Source: Cynocephalus volans (Eukaryota > Chordata > Mammalia > Dermoptera > Cynocephalidae). Taken from it: a stretch of DNA of 64,000 nt. A program made the position numbers and the translations under genes. The stretch is taken from contig NC_084463.1 in assembly GCF_027409185.1 (NCBI RefSeq), forward strand, positions 1 to 64,000, in the 5' to 3' direction. Positions 27,142 to 39,440 of the stretch are shown here, piece after piece. Within the stretch, counting starts at the first letter, position 1, and every line of letters starts with the position of its first letter. The notes under the pieces were generated by a model. The model ran no database searches, was not told the DNA's origin, and saw nothing but the letters and a program-made list of their open reading frames with translations.

Positions 27142-27364
27142 TTATATATTAATTTTTAGCTCCCACTAATCAGTGAGAACATGTGGTATTTCTCTTTCTG
27201 TGCCTGACTTGTTTCACTTAATATAATTCTCTCGAGGTCCATCCATGTGGTTGCAAATGGCAGTATTTCATTCGTTTTTATAGCTGAGTAGTATTCCATT
27301 GTGTAGATGTACCACATTTTCCGTATCCACTCATCCGATGATGGACATTTGGGCTGGTTCCAAC
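26927..27364 (-). mobile_element. 5'-truncated L1 (ORF2 end plus 3'UTR)
   Basis: The minus strand encodes the ORF2 C-terminus: WNQPKCPSSDEWIRKMWYIY, TMEYYSAIKTNEILPFATTW, MDLERIILSETSQAQKEKYH. This is followed by a G-rich/CA-rich 3'UTR (CA repeat at 27095-27138 on the plus side as TG) and an A tail seen as T11. A 17 bp perfect duplication AAAAAGCACATAATTTT lies at 26910-26926 and 27365-27381. The perfect duplication indicates a recent insertion. Confidence 0.95.
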
Positions 27365-27528
27365 AAAAAGCACATAATTTTGTTGAAATCAATTTGATCA
27401 AATTCAAATTGGTCAAAAAGATACCTGGACTTAAATAATGACTTATTTGAATAAAGAATGTTTAGCAGTATCAGGCTTCATAAGTTATTTTAGAAATAGG
27501 CTTCCATTGTTTAACATTTTTATATCTA

Positions 27529-27605
27529 GGGCCAGCCTGTGGCTCACTTGGGAGAGTGTGGTGCTGACAACACCAAGTCTAGGGTTAAGATCCTCTTACC
27601 GGTCA

Positions 27606-27637
<32 letters not shown>
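27529..27637 (+). mobile_element. CYN-like monomeric tRNA-Ile SINE
   Basis: GGGCCAGCCTGTGGCTCACT, GAGAGTGTGGTGCTGACAAC, ACCAAGTCTAGGGTTAAGAT, CCTCTTACCGGTCATC and A27. The anticodon-arm and box B parts follow tRNA-Ile. The pure 27-base A tail suggests a young copy, although the flanking duplication (TATATCTA / TATGTCTA) is imperfect. Confidence 0.88.
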
Positions 27638-27638
<1 letters not shown>

Positions 27639-28599
27639 TTATGTCTAAATGAGTTACCAACAAGTAATTAACTGAATATTTTGAACAATAGGATATTACT
27701 TTGAAACGCCTAAATTAATGAAAATTTTAAATAGATAGTTTTACAAAACTGTAAATATTAGTTAATTTTGGAAATATTTTAAAATTATAAATATGCATAG
27801 ACACAGACAAAAACGTACAGAAAAATATCACAATGGCTAAACTCCTTTGTGTTCATTTCAATGTAATAACTTCTTGACTCTCTTTTTAAAAAATTTATCA
27901 TCTCTCTATATCTTACGATTTTTTGGTAATAAGAATAAAACTCCTGGGGGGGGGAAAAGCTATTTTTGTAAGAATATATTAACAGATACAGATACATATC
28001 TCTCATATAAGTCACATTAATAGCTATTTAGGTGTCATTAGTTACAATTTTATATGGCATTTAATAATCAACAAAAATGATTTAAGAAAGTCAATAAATG
28101 TTGCATGTATATGTTTATAATACAAAATTCTGATTATTTAAATTTTAACATATTTACTATTACTGAAGATTATGAACATCCATGATATTAATGAAAAGCT
28201 ATTTGTTTCCTCGAGAAAGCAATAAGTGAACTACAATTATAAAATTTTAAATTGGTCAATATTAAGAGATGATGATATAAAATATTGCTGATTATGAAAT
28301 GTGTACTCTTCCATACTACTGATGTGTTTTATATGATGTTATTGGAGGATTTTTGCAAACATGCATTAAAATTCTTACTAATTTGCCTATGTAAAATTCT
28401 TACATATTATGGACCTGGTCATTCTAGATCTAGAAAAGAAACCTAAAGAAGTTTATGGGACAACTTGAAATTTGAAACTTTGCTTCAAAAATTTCTCTCC
28501 CTGGTATGTGTGATATACATACAGGGCAGAAGAAAAACTTTGTAAGCAAAGACTGAATTTTCTGGATTTTAGAAAAACTTTCTTTTATTTGTTAAATGA
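27638..28599. other. AT-rich unique DNA
   Basis: No gene or repeat family recognised; a G9 run lies near 27947-27955. Confidence 0.4.
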
Positions 28600-29060
28600 T
28601 CTAGTAGCTTGAATTGTGTCCCCAATAAGGTATGTCCAAGTCCCAATGCCTGGTACCTCCCAATGTGACCTTATTTGAAAATTTGGTCTTTGCAAATGTA
28701 ATAAGTTGAGGCTCTAGAGATGAGATTATGTGAGTTAAGGGTAGGTCGTAAATCCAGTGACTGATGCCTTTGTAAAAAAAAGAAGAGGAATATTTGAGAG
28801 TGAGACACAGGAAAAAAAGTCATTTAAAGAAGGAGACAGATATTGGAGTTATGTTGCCACAAGTTAAGCAACACCAGGAGTCATCAGAAGTTGGAAGAGA
28901 CTAGGAAAAAGTGTTTATCCCCTTGGAGACTTGTGAGAAAGTGTGACTTAGCTGACACTTTGATTTCAGACATCTATCCTCCGGTTCTGTCAAAGAATAA
29001 CTTGGATTAAGCTACCAAGTTTGTGGTAATCTGTTACAGAAGTCCTAAAAAACTAATACA
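28600..29060 (+). mobile_element. MaLR LTR (MLT1-like)
   Basis: TAGCTTGAATTGTGTCCCC, AATGTGACCTTATTTGAAAA, GGTCTTTGCAAATGTAATAA, GGAGTTATGTTGCCACAAG, CCTCCGGTTCTGTCAAAG, ending CCTAAAAAACTAATACAG. Same architecture as the copy at 22056-22513, but clearly diverged. Confidence 0.83.
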
Positions 29061-29319
29061 GTGATAACCAATATCAAGAGTGGCCACCTCTTCCTTTCCT
29101 CCATATATTTTCTGTGCCTTTAATTATTACATGCAACACCTCAAACACAAGGGAGCGAGGCTATGAGAATTTTGCCTTTAACAGTAATAATAAAAAAGAT
29201 AGCAACTGATATTTTAAATTATTTAAAGCAATGTGAACTCCTTTTATGCATTGCTACCTGCAGTGTAAGAGATTTATAGCCTAATAAACAAAAATACAAA
29301 AAAAATTCAAAATAATAAG

Positions 29320-29590
29320 ATTTTAAAAACATTTTATTGTAAATTGACAATTCATAATTATATATAATCATAGGGTACAAAATGATGTTATGAGTTATTA
29401 ACACAATGAATAATAATTAAATCAAGCTAATTAACATATTTATCAATTCAAATACTTATTTTCTATAGTAAGAACATTTAAAGTGTGCTCTCTTAACAAT
29501 TTGGAAGTACATTATTATTACAGTATATTATTAACTATTGTTAACTATGTTCGCCAGGCTATGCAATAGATCTCAAAACAAACCCCAAAA
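29320..29590 (-). mobile_element. Old L1 3'UTR, first half of an inverted L1
   Basis: Antisense to the old mammalian L1 3'UTR: GTAAATTGACAATTCATAAT, AAATCAAGCTAATTAACATA, AAGAACATTTAAAGTGTGC, GCAATAGATCTCAAAACA. The neighbouring block is L1 in the opposite orientation. Confidence 0.75.
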
Positions 29591-29594
29591 AACT

Positions 29595-29870
29595 TACTCT
29601 TTCTGTCTAACTGAGAATTACTATATGATCTGGCAATCTCACTTCTGTGTATTTACCAAAGGAATTTGAAATCAGTATTTTTAATGGATGCGTTCATTTT
29701 GTGGCTCTATTTGAAAGAGCCAAGTTATGGAAGAGACCACAGTGTCCATCAATGGATAAATGGATAAAGAAAATGTGGTTTATACACACAAGGAATACTA
29801 TCCAGCCTTTAACATGGATAGAGCTGGAGAATATTTTTCTTTTTTTGAATAGTGCATATTTTTTTGCTAT
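29595..29870 (+). mobile_element. Old L1 3' region, inverted half
   Basis: Sense L1: ACTATATGATCTGGCAATCT, TGTATTTACCAAAGGAATTT, AGTGTCCATCAATGGATAAA, GAAAATGTGGTTTATACAC, then ATGGATAGAGCTGGAGAAT. It directly abuts the antisense 3'UTR at 29320-29590, the layout left by twin priming. Confidence 0.75.
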
Positions 29871-29890
29871 TGAAAAGAGTTCCAAAGTTA

Positions 29891-30254
29891 CAATGAAATT
29901 TGAATAAGGATGTTTCTGAGTTTATATTTGATCTCTTTCTGGGTCTTTGATGTAAGAACACATTTTCTGAAGCTACATTCTGCTAAGGCAATCTGGTATT
30001 TGACAATTTTATGTACCAGAGCACACATTTCATGAGGATGACTTCATCCTTGATATATGCTACCCCCAAAATTTCAATCTCAAGCGCATGCACAAAAGAA
30101 GCACCAGTTTTCAGTGACCACCGTCACTGAACTGACTTTCCCATGCTTAACAGAGCCACTGTTAGTCACTTATTTATTTTCTTGTCAGCATGCTAGAGGA
30201 ATGGAATCAGAACCTTAGCACACATTTTATGTAAGAACTCCATTTTGAATTTCT
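29891..30254. other. Unique DNA
   Basis: No gene or repeat family recognised. Confidence 0.4.
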
Positions 30255-31500
30255 GATTTTTTTCTTTTTTTTATTGAATCATAATTGATTGTACATATCT
30301 ATGGGGTAAAGTATTGAAAATCCATACCTGTGTGCAATATGGGATGTGCAGATCAGGACACAATGTAGTAATCATTTTTTGTGACCCTTTACTAACTTCT
30401 CACTAACCCCTCTCCCAATTTCCCACCTCTGGTGGCCTTAGTTCAGTTATCTCCTTTTGAAAGTTCAGCAAATTATTATGGTGGTTGTATCTTTCTTCCT
30501 TTCTTTTTTTGTTTTTATTTTTATTTTTACTTTTAATTTCTCACTTATGAGTGAGGACATATGGTATTTCTCTTTATGTACCTAGCTTATTTGGCTCAAC
30601 ATAATTTTCTCTAAATTCAAACATTTTGCTGCGAATGGCAGAATTTCACTATTTTTTATGGCATAGTAGTATTCCATTGTGTGTATATATACTACGTTTT
30701 CCTCATCCAGTCATCCGTCAATGGACATTTAGACTGGTTCCAACTCTTGGATATTGTATAGAGCTGCGATAAACATGGGGGTGCAGATATTCCATGGACA
30801 TGATGATTTTCATTCCTTTGAGTATATACCCAGCAGTGGGGTTGCTGGATCCTATGTCAGTTCTATCGATAGTTGGTTGAGGAAACTCCATACTGTTTTC
30901 CATAATGGCTGTACTAATTTACAGTTGCATCAACAGTGTAGCAGTTTCACCTTTCTCTGCATCTTGGCCACCACTTGTTATTCTCTGTCTTTTTGATAAT
31001 AACCACTCTAACTGGGTTGAGATGATATCTCAATGTGGTTTTGATTTGCATTTCCCTGATGCTTAGTGATGTTATTTTTTCATGTGTCTGTTGGTCATTT
31101 ATGTATATTCCTTTGAGAAATGCCTATTTAGCTCCTTTGCCCATTTTTAAATAGGGTTACTTGCTATTTTACTGTTAAGTTGTTTTAGTTGCTTATATAC
31201 TCTGGATATTAATCCTTTGTCAGATCCATAGTTTGTAAATATTTTCTCCCATTCTGTACATTGTTTTCTCACTCTTTTGTTTCTTTTGCTGTGTAGAAGA
31301 TTTTTAGTTTGATATAATCCCATTGGTTTATTTTGTTGTTGTTGCCTGTGCTTTCAGGGTTTTATTCATAAAACCTTAGCCCAGTCCTACTTCCTGAAGT
31401 GTTTCCACTATGTTTTCTTTTAGGAATTTTATAGTTTCAGATCTTATATTTAAGTCTTCAATTCATTTTGAGTTTATTTTGGTGTATGGCAAGAGGTATG
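30255..31500 (-). mobile_element. L1 (old), 3' portion, left of a nested LTR
   Basis: Antisense L1: starts at the 3' end with TTATTGAATCATAATTGATT and continues through the 3'UTR into ORF2 (antisense phrases AGTAGTATTCCATTGTGTG, CAGTCATCCGTCAATGGACA, TGATTTGCATTTCCCTGATG, TTGTCAGATCCATAGTTTG). It is interrupted at GTATG (31496-31500) and resumes at 31904. Frames are broken. Confidence 0.92.
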
Positions 31501-31903
31501 TGTATTAGTCCATTTGTGTTGCTATAACAGAAATACCTGAGACTGAGTGACTTATAAGGAAAAGAGGTTTATTTAGCTTAGGATTCTGGGACAGCTGCAT
31601 CTGACATGGGCCTCAGGCTGCTTCTGCTCATGGCAGAAAGCAGCAGTCAGCCAGCTGGTACAGGAAGATCACATGGCTAGAGGAAGCGAGAGAGAGAGAG
31701 GAGGTGCCAGTGTCTTTTTAAACAATCATCTCTCTTAGGAACTAATAGAGTGAGAAATCACTCAAGCCCACCACCACCAGGTAGAGCATTAATCCATTCA
31801 TGAGGGATTGGCCCCCATGACTCAATCAGTATCCAACACTGCCACATTGGAGATCAAATTTCCACAGGAGTTTTGGAGGGGACAACACATCCCAACTCCA
31901 TCA
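31501..31903 (-). mobile_element. MST-type MaLR solo LTR nested in L1
   Basis: On the plus strand it runs TGTATTAGTCCATTTGTG to AACTCCATCA, so the LTR reads TGATGGAGTTGGGATGTG to GACTAATACA on the minus strand. This matches MST LTRs, with TTGATCTCCAATGTGGCAGT inside. A perfect 5 bp target duplication GTATG flanks it (31496-31500, 31904-31908), and removing the LTR rejoins the L1 text exactly. Confidence 0.95.
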
Positions 31904-33120
31904 GTATGGGTCTAGTTTGATTCTCCACATATGGATGTCCAGTTTTCCCAACACCATTTATCAAAGAGGCAGTCTTCTCCCCAGTGTATGTTCTTGCCTT
32001 TGTCAAAGATTAGTTGGCTTTAAGTAGGTGGGTTGATTTCTGGGTTCTCTATTCTGTTCCACTGGTCTGAGTGTCTATTTTCATGCCAGTACCATATTGC
32101 TTTGGTTGCAGTAGCTCTGTAATATAATTTGAAGTCAAGTATTGTTATATCTCTGGTTTTATTTATTTATTGCTCAAGATTGCTTTGGCTATTTGGGTTT
32201 TTTTGCCATTCCATATAAATGTTAGGATTATTTTTTCCATTTCTGCGAAGAATGTCATTGGCATTTTGATGGGGATTGCACATGACTCTATAGATTGCTT
32301 TGGGTAGTAGGAACATTTTCACAATGCTAATTCTTCCAATATAAGAGCATGGAATGTCTTTCCATCTTTTTGTGTCCTCTTTAATGTCTTTCAGCAGGGA
32401 TTTGCAGTTCTTGTTCTACAGATCTTTTTCCTCCTTGGTTAAATTGATTCCTAGGTATTTCTTTTCTTTTTCTTTTTCTTTTTTTTTTTGGTGACCATTG
32501 TAAATGGGCTTGCTTTCTTCATTTCTTCTTATTGTAATTTGTTATTGGAGTATAAGAACGCTACTGATTATTGCAAGTTAATTTTGTTTCCTGCAACTTT
32601 ACTAAAATTGCTTATGAGCTCTAAGAGTTGTTAGTTTGTTTGTTTATTTGTTTTTGTTTTGTTTTTTGTAGTGTCTTGAGGTGTTTTGTGTAGATAGGAT
32701 CATGCCATCTGCAAATAGGGACAGTTTGACTTTGTCTTTTCCAGACTGGATGCACTTTATTTCTCTTGACTTATTCCTCTGGCAATTACTTCCAATACTA
32801 TAATAAATAGGAGTGGTGAGAGTAGACATCCTTGTCTTGCTCCTGTTTTTAAGGGAGAAGCTTTCAGCTTTTTCCCATTCAGAATGATATTGGTGGTGGG
32901 TTTTGTCGTAAATGCTTTTATTGTGCTGAGCTACTTTCCTTCTATTCCTAATTTGCTGAGAGTCTTTATCATAAAGTGATGTTGAATTTTGTCAAATGCT
33001 TTTTCTGCATCTGTTTAGATGATTATATAGTTTTTGTTCTTGATTTTGTTGATGTAATGTATCACATTTATTGACATATATTTTGAACCATCCTTGCATC
33101 ACTGGGATGTTTCATTATAT
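31904..33120 (-). mobile_element. L1 (old), ORF2 portion right of the nested LTR
   Basis: Continuation of the antisense L1: CATATGGATGTCCAGTTTTC, AGTACCATATTGCTTTGGTT, TTTTGATGGGGATTGCACAT, GGAATGTCTTTCCATCTTT, GATGTTGAATTTTGTCAAAT, GTATCACATTTATTGACATA. It ends near 33120. It is 5'-truncated within the ORF2 reverse-transcriptase region. Confidence 0.92.
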
Positions 33121-33516
33121 GGTCCATCTTAATATTTCTCATTGAAAATTAACGCTTTGTAAAGCACCATCTTGAGCTTAAAGTATATCAGTCTATTATT
33201 ATATTTAACTTTGTATTCTTCTGTAGTTAAAGTTTTCTTATCATATGCATATATTACTTTAATTTGAAAATCTTTCTAAAAAATGCAAAGACTTTATGAG
33301 CACCTTTCTGTGTCAATATATGTGGAACGTCTTCACTTTTATAAATGGCTAAATATTCTGTATCACATTTAATAAAACTATTACATTATCACTAAATATA
33401 TTCTATTTTTTTTTCCTATTTGTAATTGAAAATAATGAAGTAATATTCATCTTTCTTCTTAGGTGTTTTAGTGAATGTTTCTATAGGCAAAATCTCCCAA
33501 AGTTGAAATTGTAAAA
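33121..33516. other. AT-rich unique DNA
   Basis: Nothing recognised. Confidence 0.4.
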
Positions 33517-33533
33517 TTTAAAGTATATGTGTA

Positions 33534-33646
33534 AACAGAAAGGAGATTGTTGGGAGGGAGGGGGGAGAGGAAGGAGGGAGGGAGGTTTTGGTAATGGGCC
33601 ACAATAATCAACCACATTGTATATTGACAAAATAAAGTAAAATTTT
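33534..33646 (+). mobile_element. Ultra-short L1 3'UTR insertion (113 bp)
   Basis: Only the last part of the L1 3'UTR: GGGAGGGAGGGGGGAGAGG, TTTTGGTAATGGGCCACAAT, AATCAACCACATTGTATATT, GACAAAATAAAGTAAAATT. Bracketed by a perfect 17 bp duplication TTTAAAGTATATGTGTA (33517-33533 and 33647-33663). The almost missing A tail (a T/A mix) is notable. Confidence 0.95.
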
Positions 33647-33663
33647 TTTAAAGTATATGTGTA

Positions 33664-35866
33664 TTTAACATTGAGATGTACTTTCAAAGTGAAATAATTT
33701 TTTTATGAGAATAATATTCATTTATTGGTTCAGTTAAGTATGGCTTTCTGGCTTAGAGATAATGGGTCTACATTAGAAAATAATTTGTTGAGGGATAGGT
33801 TAGGGATAACTGAAATAATTGGCTAGACATTTTCTTTACAGTGTTTTTACTTTAGTCTCCTGTTATTTATGCTCCACACCAACAACAAAGCCTCCTTTCT
33901 ATGGAAATTGTTTTAATCTCTTAGTCACTGCCTCTTCCTGCCTGCAGACTGTCTGTAATGCCACCAGCTGATCTGTTGTCATAACCGAGCATTCAAATGA
34001 AGCTCCTATTTATTTTAAACTCTTCATTATGGCACACTTGCTTCTCAGTGCTACACTTGGGTAGTCCTGCTGCTTCTTTTTCCCAGAAGATACAGTCCTG
34101 TCAATAAAGCTAATATCATGAAGCCAGCCATGCAAATATATTTCATGTACTAAACTTGGAAAATCTTTTCTTCTCAATAGATCTCCTTATTTCAAAATGG
34201 AATTTAAACACTTCATTATGGCATACTTATCATTCAAACTGAGGGCATAATTAATATTTTTCTCAAGTATACTAGGTTCAAAGGTTGCCACAAAATGTCA
34301 TATTTCAATAGCACTTATTGTGCTATTGAACAAATAAATTCAGAGGATGCAGAAAATATGGAAAGCAAGAATGATTGAATGCCTTGATAAAGCTTATTGC
34401 AGAGAAAAAAGATAATCAAAGATCAAAGCAAAAAATGAATGTGAATATATATATATGAATTAAAATTTATATTTTTGACAATAAGAGTATAATTGGTTTT
34501 GGTGAAAGGGGAATAGACATAAAATTGTGCTTATCTTGGTTGGGGGAATGATACAGTTATCTTTAAAAAAACCCACAAATTATATAGAAGAAAGTAACCT
34601 TAAAAATTAAGGTGGCAAAATGATTCCAAATATGTCAATAACTAAAATGAATAAAATGGATTAAACTTACCAGTTAAAAATGTATTTTTTATAGTGAACC
34701 GAAAAAGAAGAAATGACAATCTATTGTTTAGAAGACACACTAAATTATTATGATAAGGGAAGTTTGAAAATAAGAGAACAGAAAATTCTAAGTGAAACAA
34801 AATTAATATTTCTGGTTTTCTCCCAGGCAAACCATTAAATAAAAAGTCTAGTTTGTTTTAGAGGGACATTACAGAATAAAAATGTTCAGTTCAATAAGGT
34901 ATATCAATTCTAAGCATTCTAGCCTGACAAATATCCTCAAAATTAAAAGCAAAAAATTGAAACAAAAATGGAGATACATTGACAAATCTACCATTGTTTT
35001 AGATAATGAATATATATCTCAATTATGGGTAATGCAAGAACATAAAAAATTCAGCAAGGACATCAGGTAATTGAACTACCTAGTTAACAAGATTAAGATG
35101 ATAAGCAGACACAAAATTCAATGTTATGAAACACATTAATCTCAAATATACATTGATCATTTTCTAGATTTTAAAGCCAGTCTAAAACAATGCAACATAA
35201 TGTCACAATAAGAACATTTAGTAAACTATGAATAAAAGTTTTTTTTAATCTGAGAAAGTATATGCTTAGAAGAAAAACATACAATGCCATTGTACATGGG
35301 AAATTCTTAGATGTGTAGAAGCAGATATAAGAACAATGGCATTAACTATTACTGCTTTCACTGGGTACTGTACTGGAAGTCTAACCTTTTACAATTTATT
35401 GAAATGGTGGGGGAGGAAAGGTAGGAGAGGAAAGAAGAAAAGAAAATTATAGGATTGAAAAGTAGAAAATAATACTGTTGATATATTTATATCTGTAAAG
35501 GATGATTATCTTGTAGAAATAAAAAATATATATACCAAAATAATTAGAAAAAAATAGTAAACAGTTAACAAACTGTCCTTAAGATTAAAAGACTTTTTGA
35601 GGCCCATGAAACTCTGAATGCTCTGGCCCCTCTTACCTCACTCCACTTTTGTTTCTTGCTCCCTCCTAATTCAATGGCATTTCTCAGTTACTTGAACTTC
35701 CTACCCACCACACCCTAGTTACCATTCAAGTGTCTTCAGATGCCACTTTCTTAGTCTACCCTAAGTTTATACTTCATTATATATTTCCTTAACTCCCTGG
35801 ATTTTTTTTCTTCATAGCATTAACCCAAATTGTAACTAAAACTACTGTAGTATGCATTCAATGCCT
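33664..35866. other. AT-rich unique intergenic DNA
   Basis: No gene or repeat family recognised on either strand. Confidence 0.35.
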
Positions 35867-36160
35867 TGCTCCCTGAATATGTTAGCAAGACCAAGGCCAG
35901 CCACCTGGCCCAAATAAAAACCCTGGCTTGCTTTGCCAAAATCTGTTACCCCAGGTCATTTAGCTCCTGGCTTAGGCTCACCAAAATTTTGTTACTGAAC
36001 CCAGGTCCAGCTTCCTGCCCCCGCAAAAAACCAAACACTCCCAAAGTCAAGTGTTGGTGAAAATGGAAGTCAGCATTTATGGAAGACCAGTGACCTGAGC
36101 AGAGATGTTAGGCTAACCCATTTCTCCAGTAAACCTGAAGGACCTTGGCCAGACTAAAAC
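35867..36160. repeat. Direct repeat copy 1 (LTR-like, family unknown)
   Basis: Contains the modules GCTTTGCCAAAATCTGTTAC and GGCTCACCAAAATTTTGTTA about 50 bp apart, then AAAGTCAAGTGTTGGTG, GAAGTCAGCATTTATGGA, GATGTTAGGCTAACCCAT and CCAGTAAACCTGAAGGACC. The block at 39110-39440 matches it in the same order and orientation. Confidence 0.7.
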
Positions 36161-39109
36161 CATTTCAAAGACTCAGATTTACTGATGGGTTTTCAAAGAT
36201 GAGATTGAAGGAATGGAATGTGGGAAATGAAAAACAGAAGGGAGATGGATATGAGCTGTGGGGGTTCCATACAAGGAGCCAAGTGCAGGTCTTGCCAAGC
36301 CTCCATCTGGTTTCTGTTCCCATCCTTGCTGTTATCTTAGGGTCCTGCAGGATTTTGATTTGCCTCGAGGTGGAGTCAGCATAGCTTTATTGATGTCTTC
36401 CTTGGTTTCTCAGGGTGTGGGTAATATGTGACTGGTGGCAAGTTTACAACCCCAGGCTGACTGGAAAGCAACTTTACATTCACATAAATAATGTCATGTT
36501 GTCCCCTAACCAAGGTTGAAAATAACAAATAACCTTGGGAAAAAAAGGAACTCAGAGAAATGCATGCTAATAAAAAACAAACAAACAAACAAGCAAACAA
36601 ACAGTGTCCTTTTAAAATCTTTTAGATCCCATAGGGTTTGGGGTCCCAACATGACTTCAGTCCTGCTCATTCCAACATCTTCCACACTATCAATAGTTCC
36701 TTCCATTTCTGTGGAACAGAAACAACTCACCTTACTGCTTCTAGTTGAGTCAGGTTGAAGAAAGGGTTAATTTGGAATGGAACTATTTGACATGATGGAG
36801 GGCACAGTTCTTGGTACTGGACTGGAGTGGTGGAGGGATGAAGAACATTTGTTTATTGTCTTATTAATTGATTGGTAACAGGTACCTTACCCAGAATTAC
36901 CAGGCTATACATTAATTGGTACATCAATGATTTTTAACAAGTTACATGAATCCTTTGTTTAGAAACAGGATGTCTCATCAAAATTATGCCCCCACCACCT
37001 TCAAGGCTATGAGTACTTTTAAAGAACTGCTTGTGTAGATAAAACATCATTTCCCTCTTTTTGATCAAAACATTTCTCATGAAACCATTGATGATCAATT
37101 GCATGACTGAAAAAGTTTTACTTTTCTTTGTGTTGATCCCTCAGTGCTGGGGAGGCTCATACCCAGGTAGACTGAACCCTTGGTCCTGGGAAAGCTTATT
37201 CCCAGGTAGTCATGTCCCACATTGGGGGGAAAGATGAAACAGCAGTTAGGCCAAATCAAGGCAACAGAAAGAGCAACAGAAAGTGGGGTCAGGAACTTAA
37301 AAGAGACATGCTATTCTACAACTGATGTTTTCCAATTGTATCCTATTACAAAGACAAAGCAAAATCTTATTGAACTTATGCAAATATTGCCATAAAAATC
37401 GCAAGGACACTCACAATCACTTTCCAAATTTTGGAGAAATTAAATAGGGAGAAAAGGCAAATGTTTCTATCTTTGTTCATAAAAGTATAATTTATCAAAT
37501 TGCCATAAGTTATACATAGCTTAAGTGACAAAGTTTCCTTAAATCTGGAAAACAAAACATTTAAGTAAAGAACCAACAATGAGAAATGCTAAACATTATG
37601 TTCATTAGTTATTTAACTGTATGTAATTAATTTTTGCTTTGCTTGATCTTGATTAGCAGTTTTATATACTGATCACATTTCTTATTAGAGATCTGAAAAA
37701 CTTTTCTTCTTGTTCTTAAAGATATTTGAAAGCTGTGTTTAAGAGTACTTGTTACAGTTCTTTCCATGAATCTAATTGAAGATGCCTTTAGAGAAAAATC
37801 AAAATATCTTGCAATTTTACTAAGAACAGATCAATTCTTCAAGGAAACCTTGTTCAAAGATAGGGGAAATTTAGTTCTGTATTAGTGTCTTGTAATATCA
37901 AAATAATTCTCTTCTAATTATAGCCAACTTAATCACACAAAATTATTTCATAAATTTCCCCTTCACAAACCATTACTAAGATGTACTCACACATTTGCAC
38001 CACATGCTTTTAGACTTTCAGTTCTGTCCTATAAGTCCTCTTTCCTAAATAACCCATCATTTTCCTTTAGGACAAAAGTTCACTACACAAGAAGCTTTCT
38101 TACACATAGCTTTCTTCACATCTCTCTTCTCCTACTTACTTGTTCCTTTCTAGCAACAATATTAAATTAGCCTCATTTATCTAAAAAGTGCATAATCAAA
38201 AATCATTCTGTTTTAGGCTGGGTTTATAACTTAAATTTTAAAAACCTCTAAAAGAGATGAATATAATCCTCTTTGACCAGTAAACCCAGGCAAAAATGTA
38301 CGCTGATGATTCTGAAGACATTTGTCATAGCAGTCTGATTTAAAAAAAAAAAAAAGCTTTCTAATCTTATTTTTTTTCTTCAGTTTCTGTTTTTTTTTTA
38401 CTCTTCTAATTTTTTTCTTCAGTTTCAGTTTCAAATGACTTTAGGGTTAAATTCTCAAGTATTTACATATAGCTAGGAGTGGGTGAATTGTATAAGAAAA
38501 ACAAAGTATCCAAGTGGCCTTGATTCTTTTAATAGGTTTCTCTTAAACAGTTTCTGTCTTAACTCTTGCAGAACTGTGTGCACAGATAGACAAATTTTGT
38601 CCAGAGACTTAGCCAATTATAACTGTCAAGATCATAGTTTGTTTCTCAAACTTGCCAAGAGAAACTCACAAAAAAAAAAAAAAGTTCTTTTTAGTCATTG
38701 GGTTTTTAATGATCAAAAGGCACAAACGTAGTTTTTCAAAACCAAACAGACAGAGCTTTCCCAAATAAACAAACAAAATGCTGGCTTCAGTATCCTCGAG
38801 TCATTTCTCACATCCAAAATGTTACCTTTAACAACAACAAAAATAGTGTAGAACTCCCAGTGAGACTTAGCAGCTCAGAGCCTGTCAACCCCCTACTAGA
38901 ACTGCCTTCCTTCACCAAACAAAAGGCAGGGAATTGGTGGTTAACACCACTGCTGCAAAATCAGAAGAAGTCTCAAAAAATCCCATCCATGGGGTTTCCC
39001 TACCACAGGCAGCTGGCACCCACGGGTGGACCCAGCCTCACTCCCACGGCATGAACAGGTAAGCCCTAGCTTGCTCCTGCTGCCAACTGCTCTGTTCATT
39101 GCGGGGCTA
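36161..39109. other. DNA between the two direct repeats
   Basis: About 2.95 kb. No reverse-transcriptase, protease or envelope motif is visible; the longest open frames are under 90 codons. An (AAAC)n tract lies at 36575-36602. A phrase CCCAGGTAGACTGAACCC with TTCCCAGGTAGTCATGTCCC near 37160-37220 looks retroviral-internal but I cannot name it. It could be the wreck of an ERV interior. Confidence 0.35.
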
Positions 39110-39440
39110 GGCCACCGGGAGCACTCAGCTCCTGGCTTAGCTCACCAAAATTTGTTACCAGGAACAAGTCTGGCTGCTTCCCCGAAACAAAAATCCTGGC
39201 TTGGCTTGCCAAAATCTGTTACTCCAGGACATCCAGCTCCTGGTTGAGGCTCGCCAAAGTCTTGTTACCAAAACCAAGTCAGGTTGCCTGCACCCTAACA
39301 AAGCAAGCCACCCGAAAGTCAAATGTTGTGGAAAATGGTAGTCAGATTTTATTCAGGAATACCGGGGACCAGAGGAGAGATATTAGGCTAACCCATCTCT
39401 CTGGTAAACCTGAAAAAGACCAGCCAGAGTAAAACAATCT
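39110..39440. repeat. Direct repeat copy 2 (LTR-like, family unknown)
   Basis: Three modules (TTAGCTCACCAAAATTTG, TTGGCTTGCCAAAATCTG, GGCTCGCCAAAGTCTTG) spaced about 55-60 bp apart precede AAAGTCAAATGTTGTGGA, GTAGTCAGATTTTATTCAGG and GATATTAGGCTAACCCATC. On the minus strand the last part contains AATAAAA, as an LTR R region would. Copy 1 has only two modules, so module number differs. Confidence 0.7.
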
